Shown: piece after piece, positions 46,020 through 57,492 of the stretch
How positions within the stretch are numbered: the first letter of the stretch is position 1
Layout: the number at the start of each line of letters is the position of its first letter
DNA from: Ilex aquifolium
Taxonomy: Eukaryota; Streptophyta; Magnoliopsida; Aquifoliales; Aquifoliaceae
NCBI GenBank assembly: GCA_951799425.1
Contig: OX637402.1
Coordinates: forward strand, 34,312,492 to 34,376,491
Length of the DNA: 64,000 bases
Direction of reading: 5' to 3'
Translations under genes and position numbers: made by a program
Notes under the pieces: generated by a model
Told to the model about the DNA's origin: nothing
Databases searched by the model: none
Seen by the model: only the letters and a program-made list of their open reading frames with translations

Positions 46020-46718
46020 TGATGAGGATAGGTTTTTGGGCCTGGGCTGCCATTACGACCCAGCCCAAGGACCTCCAGACTGGATGAGGACTCCAAAGCC
46101 CAAAAAGGGGAATGGTCCCAACCGGCCCAAATTCGATTCTCAGCCCACGACCCAGGTTAAAGCCTGTTGCACCACGCGCGCCCAGAACAAGGAAAACCGG
46201 CTCTGATTTCTCAGAGTTACTCCCTGCAAAAACAGAGAGAGATGGTGCCGAATGGACCCAGGTGGTCGTGGGAACAGTACCACCGACGGTCAGAGCAGCT
46301 TGCAGAGAAAGGACGAACGGTCTCCACAAGATCAAGAAAAGGGAGAACAAGGGCAACAAACTCTAGGAATGGACACCATATAAATAGAACAGTAAAAGCA
46401 GGGAATGGGGATCGAATTCCTAAGCCTTCTTCCTCGTCTTCTACCTGGTTTTTTGCCCAGAATAGAACAGTCACAACAGAGAGCGTCGTTTACAGCCCTG
46501 CGCCTATAATTTCCTTGTAATCAGTTGAAATCAATATACACAATCAAGGAGCAAGAGCCTCCATTACAGTGGACGTAGCCCAAGTCCTTCGGCTAGGGTG
46601 AACCACTTACATCAGCTGTCTATCATTGCCTAACTTCAATTTCCTTAAAACCCATTCCATAAAACCCAAAAGCGTCAGATTGGCTTGGGCCTGGGTGATT
46701 GTTTCCGAGGCATCATCA
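46020..46718 (+). mobile_element. Solo LTR of an LTR retrotransposon
   Basis: Exact 5 bp duplication GATGT (46015-46019 and 46719-46723) around a 699 bp block starting TGATGAGG and ending GGCATCATCA. A TATA-like box (ACCATATAAATAGAAC) near 46376, and downstream the phrase GGAGCAAGAGCCTCCATTAC followed by GTGAACCACTTACATC, are typical of R/U5 of plant Gypsy-type LTRs. No internal region or second LTR. Confidence 0.78.
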
Positions 46719-48638
46719 GATGTTATCGATGATCTGATCTGCTTTAAATAGTTAGATGGATGAGTGTTTAGCAATCAATGTTGGTTTGAAAAAGCTCACT
46801 GGGAATCGATTCCAGACTAGGTAATATGATTGGTCACGGATTGATCATACAATATAAAATTGGATATCTATAAACAAGATGATTGTCCGACCGACTCACC
46901 TCAACTAATATTGAAGAAGTCTTTCTTATTTATGTATTTCCGAATCCTCCAGTCCTGCCTTAGTGTAAATCTTGGATTGGAAAAATAGTCCCCCCGCCGA
47001 GACTTACAAATAATATAATCCTGCCTATTTTTGCTTATTTCCTGTTAAATAACATATAATATTAAGATATATTTGTTTTTAATAAAGATCATTTATTATT
47101 TCTTTGACTTCTGTTTCTTTATATATATCTGCCCCATCTTGTTTCATAAAAGATGACAATATGATCACGTACAATTAATATTGAGAATTATATGAATAAA
47201 AAATCTGCATATATAACTAACTGGAGAGATGGTGAACCATGCCTCTACTCTACTCCCATGGGATGTCGATAACATGTACACCATGCCACAAGTTCCTCTC
47301 GCTCACCCTCTCCTTGGATTAACTCCTCGTGAAAGTACATTATTGAATGAAACATTTAATCTACTTTAATTAGAGATAGTGATCTACATTCAAACCTCGT
47401 CATATAGTAAGTTTGTGCGTTCAATTTCAATCTAAGGTTGCAATACAAAAAAGGAAAAATTGGGAATGTCCTTTCCAATCCATGAACTTGGAAAACAAGT
47501 AGCATAGGGATGCAGCCGCCGATCCCAAATGGGGGTGGTTCAATAGGGTTCACTAGACAATAAAAGCAGAATAATTTTCACTTGAGACTAGGAAATAATA
47601 ATCATAGCTTACACTTAAGAGTTCCCTCGCCCACCATTTACGCTATAGTCTTCGCTTGGTTAGGTTTGGAATTCAAAGCTACCCGTCATGTGTTGCCTGT
47701 TCCCTGGCTTATGCCTGCTGTTAAGTTTACGTAGGGGGTTTAATATTTTTTTTTTTTTGGGAGAAGGGTACGAGACTTAAACCCTTGATCTCAAGAAAAC
47801 AAAACATTCATAAGATAAGAAGTATCATTGGACTAAAGACCCGTTGGTACGTAGTGGGTTTAATCTAGCTAATGTCGTCCATTATAAATATAACTTAACA
47901 ACATCTTCTCGACTTATAACTAAATTTTGGGACTAATCTTAATATTTTATGATCGATTTCAATCTTTTTTTTTTTATTATTTGACCCTATTTTATTTATT
48001 AATATCTTGACCAAAATAAGTTGCAATCAACTAACACCTTATTTAATGTCTTCTTACATACTGAAATCATATGGTAACTACAAATGTATCATCATGATGT
48101 TGAAAAAGAGTGCATACATATATTTCAAAAGGATTGACACAAAAATATATAACATGGAGAGGTTCAAATTCCCTTCGAACAGATAGAGATAGAGATAGAG
48201 ATACCAAGTTGGATCAAACTTCTCATATATTAACAACACAGACAGATCAGCCAGTGTGTGGCATCGGGTGGAATCTTGTAGCAGACATGAAGAGTTTTAC
48301 TTTTTTGGCATAGTGAAGTGACTTGTAGTGGGGCCTTGGCCTATGAGGAAACATTCTAGCACAAGTGGGATGACTAAAAATTTGGGAGGTGATAGGCTTG
48401 GGTTGGCATATACTAGTCTAGTCTAGTGCACCATCTCCATCACCCGAGATTCAAACATGTCAATTCAACCCAACCCAAATCAACCATTACCCCCACCACC
48501 CCACTTGGGTGGGTGGACTCGGTCCCATTCTTGGCAATGAGTTGGATGCTGACCTGGTACCTAAACCTTCCATTTTAATTTTGTTTGCATATAGACATTC
48601 AATGCAGAGATGACATCATATATATATATATATATATA
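46719..48638. other. Intergenic region, no gene recognised
   Basis: AT-rich with small simple repeats (GATAGA near 48185, TA near 48620). I see no coding or RNA gene and no element with readable ends. Confidence 0.45.
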
Positions 48639-49570
48639 CTAGTTATTTCCCGTGTCTGAAGGCACAGAGTAATAAAAAAAGTCAACATATTTATATTCAT
48701 ACCCAAAATCAAATCGCAAACATAAATGAGAGATAAAAAAATTTAAACATCGATTATAGTGGAGGTGAGCGACAATGGTGATGGTTGTGGTGGGTAAGGC
48801 GATGATCGTGGTGGTGGTAGCAGTCGTGGGTGGGAATGGTGATGGTGGTGGTGAGTTTTGAGTGACGATGATGGTAGTAACGGTAACGGCGGTGGTGGCG
48901 GCAGGGGTGGGGGTGGTGGCGGCGGCAGTGGCAGTGATGGCAGCGGTGGTGGTGGCTGTGGCGGTAGTGGTGACGGCGGCGGTGACGGTGGTGGCGGCGG
49001 CGGTAGCGGTGGTGGCGACGGCGGTGGTGGTGGCGATGGCGGCGGTGGTGGTGGTGGTGGCGGCGGTGGTGGTGGTGGGGGCGACGATAGTGGTGGTGGA
49101 GGTGGGGCGACGGCGATGGTGGGGGTTGTGGCGATGGTGGTGGCGGGGGTGATGGTGGTGGTGGTGGCGGCGACGATGGTGGTGGTGGCGGCGGTGGAGG
49201 TGGAGGTGGGGGTGGTGGTGGGGGCGACGGCGGTGGTGGTGATGGTAGTGGTGGCGGCGGGGGTAATGGTGGTGGTGATGGCGGCGGCGGCGGCGGCGGC
49301 GGCGGTGGTGGTAGAGGTTGTGGTGGGACGGTTTCAAACACTATTTTTTTTTTTTTTAAAGTACTTATGAAAAATAATTTCTAAAAGTACTTTTAAAAAG
49401 TCACTCAAAACACACCCTTAGGGACCTATTTTTCCTATTAAATATAGGGTATTAATATTAGCCGTTAGATTAACTTTAAAGTAAAATTTAAAGCGATCTC
49501 AACCGCGAATAGTAAAAGTCATTTTGTTTATCTTTTGAAATTTGAATTGTAAACTACTTTATTATATATA
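48639..49570 (-). mobile_element. Helitron copy B (first of a four-copy tandem array)
   Basis: Minus-strand orientation, 932 bp. The plus strand starts CTAGTTATTTCCCGTG, with the 3' hairpin present in mutated form, and ends ATTATATATA directly against copy C. The central GGN triplet tract (about 48765-49330) is by far the longest of the array. The conserved flank after the tract (AAAGTACTTATGAAAAATAA to GAATTGTAAACTAC) matches copies A, C, D and E. Confidence 0.8.
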
Positions 49571-50298
49571 CTAGTTATTGCTTGTGCCTGAAGGCACAGT
49601 GTAATAAAAAATGGTAAATAATAAACATATTTGTATTCATATTCAAAATCAAATCACAAACATAGAAAAGAGATAAATGAATTTAAGCATCGGTTTGTAG
49701 TAGGGGTGAGACGTGGTGGGCGGTAGTGGTGGTGGTAGGAGACGGTGATGGTTGTGGTGGGTGGCAATGACCGTGGTGACGGTGATGGCGGCGAGGATGG
49801 TGGTGGTGGTGGTGACGGCGACGGTGTTGGTGGTGGTGGCAGCGGTGGCGGCGGCGGCGACGGTGGTGGTGATGGCGGTGGTGGTGGCGGTGACAGTGGG
49901 GGCGGTGACAGTGGGGGCGGTGGTGGTGGGGGGCGGTGGTGGTGGCGGCGACGACAGTGGTGGTGGTGGTGGCGATGACGACGGCGGCGACGATCGGTGG
50001 TGGTTGTGACGGTGGTGGCCGCGACAGTGGTGGGAGTGGGGGTAGAGGTAGTGGTACGACAATTTTAAACACTATTTTTTTTTTTAAAGTACTTATGAGA
50101 AATAATTTTTAGAAGTACTTTTAAAAAGGCATCATAAACACACCCTTAGAGACTTATTTTCCCTATTAAATTTAAGGTGTTAATATTAACCGTTTGATTA
50201 ACTTTAAAGTAAAATTTAAAGCTATCTGAACCGCGAAAAGCAAAAGTCATTTTGTTTATCTTTTGAAATTTGAATTGTACGCTACTTTATTATATAGA
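49571..50298 (-). mobile_element. Helitron copy C
   Basis: Minus orientation, 728 bp. Plus-strand start CTAGTTATTGCTTGTGCCTG contains the hairpin GTGCCTGAAGGCAC, and the end TATATAGA is the reverse complement of the expected TCTATA. It abuts copy D with no intervening base. GGN tract at about 49720-50055. Confidence 0.82.
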
Positions 50299-50809
50299 CT
50301 AGTTATTGCATGTGCCTGAAGGCACAGAGTAATAAAAAATGATAAACAATAAACATATTTGTATTCATATCCAAAATCAAATCACAAACATAAAAGAGAG
50401 ATAAATGAATTTAAGTATTGATTATAGTGGAGTGAGAGGTGGTGGTGGTAGGAGACGGTGATGGTTGTGGTGAGTGGCAATGACCGTGGTGGCGGTGATG
50501 GCGGCGGCGGTGTTGGTGGTGGCGGCGGTGGTGGTGGCGGCGATGGTGGCGGCGGTAGAGGTAATGGTGAGGCAGTTTCAAACACTATTATTTTTTTTAA
50601 AGTACTTATGATAAATAATTTCTAGAAATACTTTTAAAAAATCACTTCAAACATACCCTTAGGGGCCTATTTTTCCTATTAAATTTAGGGTGTTAATATT
50701 AGCCGTTAGATTTATTTTAAAGTAAAATTTAAAGCGATCTCAACCGCGAATAGCAAAAGTCATTTTGTTTATCTTTTGAGATTTGAATTGTAAGTTACTT
50801 TATTATATA
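50299..50809 (-). mobile_element. Helitron copy D
   Basis: Minus orientation, 511 bp. It begins CTAGTTATTGCATGTGCCTG immediately after copy C and ends TTATTATATA, lacking the terminal GA, directly before copy E. Short GGN tract at about 50428-50570. Confidence 0.82.
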
Positions 50810-51304
50810 CTAGTTATTGCCTGTGCCTGAAGGCACAAAATAATAAAAAATAGTAAACAATAAACATATTTGTATTTATATTCAAAATCAAATCACAAAC
50901 ATGGAGAAGAGATAAAAGAATTTAACTATCGATTTGTAGTGGGGGTGAGAGGTGGTGGGCGGCAGTGGTGGTGGTAGGAGACGATGATGGTTGTGGTGGG
51001 TGACAATGACCGTGGTGGCGGTAATAGCGGTGGTGGTGGCAGTGGCGGTGATAGAGGTAGTGGTGGGGCGGTTTCAAACACTATTTTTTTTTAAAGTATT
51101 TATGAGAAATAATTTATAAAATACTTTTAAAAAGTCACTCCAAACACACCCTTAGGGACCTATTTTTCCTATTAAATTTAGGGTGTTAATATTAGCCGTT
51201 AGATTAAGTTTAAAATAAAATTTAAAATGATCTCAACCGCGAATAGCAAAAGTCATTTTGTTTATCTTTTGGGATTTGAATTGTAAGCTACTTTATTATA
51301 TAGA
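50810..51304 (-). mobile_element. Helitron copy E (last of the tandem array)
   Basis: Minus orientation, 495 bp. It begins CTAGTTATTGCCTGTGCCTG and ends TATATAGA at 51304. GGN tract at about 50940-51070, the shortest in the array. Right flank is unique AT-rich sequence. Confidence 0.82.
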
Positions 51305-52152
51305 AGATATATATCATTTGACAGGTATAGAATTAGTGAATCTTATTGATCTAATGTGATAATTCTTGTATGTAGTGTTTATTGATGGTTGATAAATTAA
51401 ATAAAATTTTCTAATTGTATATAATATTTTATAATTATTTGGTGATTGTGAATGTCTAGCAGCGGTTTCCAGTTCTCAGTTTAAAAGCAGTGTGCCCGGC
51501 ACGTCTTGGTATCTCTTTGTATCAATTGCATTCGGAAAGAAATCCTGCAGGGTTCCATCGTATTTGTCCATTAATGGACCATTTACTCTCTCTCTCTCTC
51601 TCTTTTTGGTTACATGAGGAGGTTAAATTAGATTTGCATCCTCCCTCATGATTTGATGTTGTAAAATCATACCTTTGTTCTGGAGTGACCACTGCTAGAC
51701 AGCCAAAATAAAAATAAAAACTTTTTTTTTTTTTTGCCAGTCACTAGTTGCCAGGTCATCACCTACTAGGCTGACATGTCACATCCTTAATGAATTAATA
51801 AGCATTCTATTGGGTCCTCAAACGTACATGTGGCCCGGGGTGGGCGTGGATATGAGTGGGTGGGGGCTGATTGGGGACAAGATGGTGGGCGTGGGCGTGA
51901 GCGTGGGGGTGGGGGGTGGGGGTGGGGGTGGGGTGGGTTTAATTTGAAATACTATTTAAATTTAATTTAAAATTTAATCAGGAGACTTAATAGAATATAA
52001 CTATTAGATTGGAATTAAATTTTATTTAACAATAAAACTCACAATTAATTTAATAAAAATATTAAATTAAATCCCTAATTAAACTCTCAAATTAGCTTCA
52101 AAATTATACCTGGTCCATCAAAATTGGTGTACGCTGCATAAGCTTTTTATTA
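51305..52152. other. Intergenic region with G-rich tract and AT-rich palindrome
   Basis: No gene. A GGGGGTG-type tract lies at 51832-51945. It is followed by an AT-rich imperfect palindrome (about 51946-52110) sharing AAAACTCACAATTAAT with the small MITE near 60047. Confidence 0.45.
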
Positions 52153-53362
52153 GGATAAATTATATTGACATCTCATGACATTTTATTTTATTATATGGAC
52201 ATCCTTTTACATTTTAAAAATAACACTGAACTCCCTTGACATTTAATACTTGTAACAACTATACCCCTCTAACTAACGGACGTTAGAATTATTCGCAATC
52301 AAAGCTGATGTCATCAACAATGTTTCCTCGAAAACCAAAAATACCCTCCAAAATTAAGTTTAAGAATTCAAATAAATGTTTTTCTTACCTTACAAATTTA
52401 CCCAACCTTTCATTTATTTTTTTAATCTATATATTTCATATATAAATTAAAATTTAAAATTTAACACTGAAATGTTTAGTACAGTTTAAAAATTAATCAA
52501 TTTTTTTTTTAATCTGAATAATTACCTATTCAATTATACCATATTAATTTTATTTATTATTTATCTAATTACATTAATTCTTACTCCTATCACCCATCAC
52601 CACAGGTTCCAGCACCTAAACCCACCCATCACCACTGATTCCAGCACCTAAACCCACCCATCACCACCGATTCCACCACCTAAACCCACCAAAACTTCCA
52701 TACCCAGCCAGACCCAACAGCACAGAGAGAGACAGACAGAGACAGAGAGAGGAGAAACTAAAACCACAACCCATTAAAACCACCCTTGCCTCAACCAGCA
52801 CCTAGATCAAACCCATCATCAACCAACATCACTACATCGCAGAGGTTAGGGTTTCAAAATCCACTTACAACCACAACCTGCAACCACCACCTACAAAATC
52901 CACCCACTCACCATCGGTTCCACCACCTAGGGTATCGATCACAGAGAGATAAGAGAGAGAGATGGAGATCACAAACCCTAACCTCTGCGATGGTGGTGCT
53001 GGTGAAAATAAACGGTTGTAGTTGCGCCGCTGGGTGTTGGAGCTAATTGTTAAGGGGGTTTGATACGTCATCAAAGAGAGAGAGAGACGGTTGCTGGGGC
53101 TTTGATTCTTCGTGAGAGAGTGTGTGTGTGTGTGAATTGGAGGGGTCAGCTTTCACGGGAGGGGTCAGCTTTCACGGGAGGGGTCTTGGGGGTTAGTTCT
53201 TAGGTCTTGGATCTTGATGAGTAGTTAATGTGAGGGTAAAATGGTCTTTTTATTTATGCCATTAACGGCGTTCATTTTGTGAGGTCTTAGTGTAATTTTG
53301 AAAACGTAAAAGGGTGTCTGTGTAATAAAACCAAATATTAGGGGTGTCAATGCAATTTAACC
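52153..53362. mobile_element. Mutator-type element, relative of the one near HMGR
   Basis: Ends GGATAAATTATATTGACA and, reversed, GGTTAAATTGCATTGACA, followed by matching blocks (TTTTATTACACAGACACCC on one side). The left 1 kb matches the reversed right part of 32688-33990 (CACCCATCACCACC, ATTAATTTTATTTATTATTT). The flanking 9-mers TTTTTATTA and TTATTGTTA agree at only 7 of 9 positions. Interior holds CCACCACC-rich sequence and an AACCCTAACCTCTGCGATGG segment in both orientations. Confidence 0.7.
53140..53187 (+). repeat. Short tandem repeat GGAGGGGTCAGCTTTCACG
   Basis: Two full copies plus a partial third, inside the Mutator-type element. Confidence 0.8.
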
Positions 53363-53576
53363 TTATTGTTATTATTATGATTCGGTATCAGTAGTAGAAG
53401 AAACAGATGGATTTGAAAAAGGGATTTAGATAAGGTTGACCAAGTTCCGATGTCCCGACAATCTCCACGTGGTCTGACAACTCAATGTCTCAGCCATGCT
53501 ACTTTGACCGCACGTGACATATCATGCGCACGTGTTGACGAAATCTCAAACAGCCAACAATAATAATGTACCATCT

Positions 53577-53626
53577 CGATCACGATCACGATCACGATCA
53601 CGATCACGATCACGATCACGATCACG
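53577..53626 (+). repeat. CGATCA hexanucleotide tandem repeat
   Basis: About eight perfect hexamers. ACGT-core motifs (CACGTG, CCACGTGG) occur on both sides between 53468 and 53800. The frame is open through the repeat but encodes only His-Asp dipeptides. Confidence 0.9.
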
Positions 53627-54321
53627 TATGGGGCTTAAACGTACTTCTACCCTGTTTTTGCATTTTTGATATGTTTCTTGATCCACTGATACTCAGTTCT
53701 CTCGATCTAGGCCATTCTTTATTCATGTTCATGACCATCCAGATCAGCAGATCCAGCTCATCATCCACGTGAAGCACCTCATCATTCACGTGAAAAAGTT
53801 ATTCTTTTATACTCCATTTGGTACAATTAAAAAAAAATGAAAAGATAAAAAATTAAAAAGATGTAAAATTTGAGAATTAGATAAAATATTATCTTTGCTA
53901 AGAAAGAGAAATTGGAATGATGAAAAAGTTGATGGATTAATTTTTCTTCTAACTCACCAAAGCAATCCCTCCAAAATTAGAAGGAAAAGTGAATGAAAAG
54001 TTAATTATATGTTTTGAAAGTTATCTTATTTATCTATATATCATTTGATATCTATATAATAAAGTAGTTTATAATTCAAATCTCAAAAGATAAACAAAAT
54101 GACTTTTGCTATTCGCGGTTGAGATCACTTTAAATTTTACTTTAAAGTTAATCTAACAGTCAATATTAACACCTTAAATTTAATAGGAAAAATCGGCCCT
54201 TAAGGGTGTGTTTGGAGTGACTTTTTAAAAGTATTTTTAGAAATTATTTCTCATAAATACTTTAAAAAAAAAATAGTGTTTGAAACTACTCCACTACTAC
54301 CTCTATCACTACCGTTGCCGC

Positions 54322-55000
54322 TGTAATACCCCACCCTCCACATGACATAATATTGTCCGCTTTGGGCCCACTGGCCCTCACGGTTTTGTTCCTCCCAGTA
54401 CCCCTGGGAAAATGCCTTATGCCATGTAAGGCGAGAGACTTACTTATAAGCCCAGCAACTTTCCTCTCCCTAACTGATGTGGGACACCAGGATCTCACAA
54501 TCCACCCCCCTCAGGGCTGCACGTTCCCGTGCAGCAGCTCGCCAGCTACCTGCCCGCCCACTACACGCGAGAAATAAGTAAGTCCCTCACCTTACATGGC
54601 ATAAGACCTTTTCCCAGGGGTACTGGGAGGAACAAAACCGTGAGGGCCAGTGGGCCCAAAGCGGACAATATTATGTCATGTGGAGGGTGGGGTGTTACAA
54701 GTGGTATCAGAGCCGACTCTCGCCTGGACCGAGAGTGGGCCCCTGCCGTGCTCGCGTGTAGTGGGCGGGCAGGTAGCTGGCGAGCTGCTGCACGGGAACG
54801 TGCAGCCCTGAGAGGGGTGGATTGTGAGATCCTGGTGTCCCACATCAGTTAGGGAGAGGAAAGTTGCTGGGCTTATAAGTAAGTCCCTCGCCTTACATGG
54901 CATAAGGCATTTTCCCAGGGGTACTGGGAGGAACAAAACCGTGAGGGCCAGTGGGCTCAAAGCGGACAATATTATGTCATGTGGAGGGTGGGGTGTTACA
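54322..55000. mobile_element. Palindromic TRIM retrotransposon derivative
   Basis: Flanked by a 5 bp duplication GCCGC (54317-54321 and 55001-55005). Layout: a complete LTR in minus orientation (54322-54499, 178 bp); part of the internal region reversed (54500 to about 54570); a 5'-truncated LTR in plus orientation (about 54571-54699); PBS TGGTATCAGAGCC (54702-54714); internal region; purine-rich tract; a complete plus LTR (54823-55000, 178 bp). LTRs start TGTGAGATCC and end TGTTACA, as in plant TRIMs. No gag or pol. The whole inverted structure has one duplication, so it appears to have integrated as a unit. Confidence 0.83.
54702..54714 (+). other. Primer binding site of the TRIM (initiator tRNA-Met)
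   Basis: TGGTATCAGAGCC, two bases after the LTR end TGTTACA. It matches the standard plant retrotransposon PBS complementary to the 3' end of initiator methionine tRNA. Confidence 0.85.
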
Positions 55001-55315
55001 GCCGCCGCCACCACCGCCGTCACTACAGCCCCCGCCACCGCCACCACCACCACCACCACCGTCGCCGCCACCAACGCTGCCACCCCCACCACTACCACCA
55101 CCGCCTCCATAGTTATTGCCACCCACCACAACTATCACCGTCTCCTATCACCACTACCACTGCCGCCCACCACCTCTCACCCCCACTACAAACCGATACT
55201 TAAATTCTTTTATCTCTTCTCTATGTTTGTGATTTGATTTTGGATATGAATACAAATATATTTATTATTTATTATTTTTTATTACTATGTGCCTTCAGGC
55301 ACAGGCAATAACTAG

Positions 55316-56246
55316 TATATATATATATATCATATTTATCAATTACATATTATGTATTTATATTTTTTCATTAATATAAAATATAAAAAAATTAATCATT
55401 TTTACTTTCTATTTATCCTACCAAACACAAAAGAATGAAAATATATCATTCTTAATTTTCTTTATTGAATGATATATTTTTTATCCCTCTAATTTTTTTA
55501 TCTTTCTTACTAAACGGAGCATTTAGTGCATCAGCATGTTTGTTAGTGGGTTGTGATTCGAGAGACTCTTCTCTTCTTCATTTCTGAAATCTATCAGACT
55601 TTGCACCTCATGGTTTAGTTCAACGTGGAGACATTATTTCGTATACATATATGCATAATCAGAATATCGATGAGATTAATTAAGAAAAACTAGTATTTCC
55701 CTATAAATAAATAATGATGATGAAGCGTATGAAAATCAAAAAGGCAGAACAGAAGATGTCTCAAATAGTAAAGTCCATCAGAAGACCAACCCCCGCAAAT
55801 GACTCTGCATGTCTGGCAGCTATATATATATAGGGCAATGATAAATACATACAGCCATCAGACAAGATATATAAACAAGTAGTGTGTTTGTATGCGTAAA
55901 AACATCAGATAATTAGACTTTGGATGTGTAATCCTCCTCGCATTTATCACATTACGTTGCGCAATTATAAATGTTATGATCAACTCAACTCAACTGGATT
56001 ACTCACCTTCAACATCCATCTCACTCATCTATAACAACAACTCCACTCAATGAAATGTTAAAGGTAAACCTTGCCCTAATAAAATGTGACTTGCACTGCA
56101 CCTTGTAAGCCTCTGCCTCCAATGATATATAGTTGTAAAATTCAATATATAATAGTCTCAATAACTTGATAAAAATAATAATCTTGTCTGAAAAGTTAAG
56201 AATTTCAGATGCCAAAAATGAGCCATTGGGTTATTGACATTTTTTA
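55316..56246. other. Intergenic region, no gene recognised
   Basis: AT-rich sequence between copy F and the next transposon. No ORF or RNA gene supported. Confidence 0.45.
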
Positions 56247-57318
56247 GGGTAAACCTCACTTCACCCCCAATGGTATACTTCAAATGCACTTTACTTCCCT
56301 GCCTTTTAAAAATCTCTACATAACCTTCACATGCTTAGTAGACTAGACCGCAAAATTATATTTTCCGTCTAATTTAACCGACCATGCTCTAGAAATGAGA
56401 GTTTGCCTTAAAAACATATTTTTAAATGACCAAACTACCACCCCAGTTGACAAAAAAAAAAATAATTTCATCACTTGCACCCAATTTCTCTCGCCTAAAA
56501 AAAATTTCATCACCTGCTATCTCTCTATCCCTTTGTTGATCTCTCTCAATCACCCCCCTTTTCTCTAGCGACCCACACATACATACAAATACACAGAGTA
56601 GGCAGCACACTCCAGCAACCCACACACAGAGCACACAAACATACATCTTCCAGTGCAACTGACCAAAGTCCAATACAAATCCACCAAATCTTTGAACTCG
56701 ACCATCTTTGTAGACTTGGATTAATGGAGGAACAGTGGTGGATGTGCAATAATGGTGCAGAGAAGGCCTTGGCGCCGATGGTGATGTTCTGATTTTGATT
56801 TTTCAAATTTTAACAAAAACCCACGAAATCTAATTTTACTAATAGATTTTGACCTCAGAATTTGATTTGAAATGTTTTCCTTTAACTTTGATTTGAAATT
56901 TTTTGCCTTCACTTTGGATAATTTTGTTTTGTTTCTACGTGCGTTGTGTCTGCGTGTGTGCTATGTGTGTGGGTCGCCAGAGTGAGTCTGGTATGGTGGT
57001 GGAGATAGTTCGCCGGAGTTGGGTTGGGATTTGTCCTCCACAGTTGTTCGCCGGAGTTGGGTTCGATTATCACTTTCTTGTTTTGATTTTGGGTTTCAAG
57101 CAAGACTGGTGTTGGGAAGAAGAAAAAGGCGACAAGGGTATATAGGTCATTTAGAAGGAGGAGATGAGGGTATATAAGTCATTTTAATTTTTTTTGTTAA
57201 CAGAGTTAGGATTACGGTTTAGTCCACTAAGCATATGAGAGTTACGTGGAAGTTTCTAAAATACAAGGAGGTAAAGTACGTTTGGAGTATAGCACAAGGG
57301 GTAAAGTGAAGTTTGCTC
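56247..57318. mobile_element. Mutator-type foldback element
   Basis: Ends GGGTAAACCTCACTTCACCC and, reversed, GAGCAAACTTCACTTTACCC, with about 100 bp of imperfect inverted repeat. Flanking 8 bp ATTTTTTA is identical on both sides (56239-56246 and 57320-57327), with a mismatch or a one-base uncertainty at the ninth. Interior has repeated CGCCGGAGTTGGGTT segments and GTGTGTGGGTCGC, partly palindromic. No transposase. Confidence 0.78.
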
Positions 57319-57492
57319 TATTTTTTATTCTGGTTTTAATAGTGACACATGTTTCTCACGTGAAGGAAAACCAGCTCTCTTGACTTTTGACACATGATGA
57401 AACGGGTCGAAGACACCACTCAAAATAATTTTAAAAACTTCAACTGCTATATTAAAAAAATTAGTATCATTAAGCCATTGAAAAATGGTATT

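Larger units (their letters stand above)
54051..55315 (+). mobile_element. Helitron copy F, interrupted by a TRIM
   Basis: Plus orientation. It begins A|TCTATATAATAAAGTAG and ends with hairpin GTGCCTTCAGGCAC, spacer AGGCAATAA and CTAG|T at 55315. Without the 679 bp TRIM and its 5 bp duplication it is about 581 bp, similar to the other copies. The GGN tract (CCN on this strand) is split by the TRIM. Confidence 0.86.

Noticed and set aside
46112..46520. Several overlapping ORFs around 46.1-46.5 kb
   Set aside because: They lie within the solo LTR, in both orientations, and have no retrotransposon protein similarity.
48639..49370. Long ORFs (over 190 codons) in several frames on both strands, rich in Gly, Val, Pro or His
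   Set aside because: They arise from the GGN triplet period of the Helitron tract; no domain, no homology and open frames in nearly all phases. The same applies to 25123-25468, 49649-50072 and 54979-55237.
54322..55000. Cassandra-type TRIM carrying a 5S rRNA promoter
   Set aside because: I see no 5S rRNA A box/C box sequence in the LTR; ends and PBS fit ordinary TRIMs.
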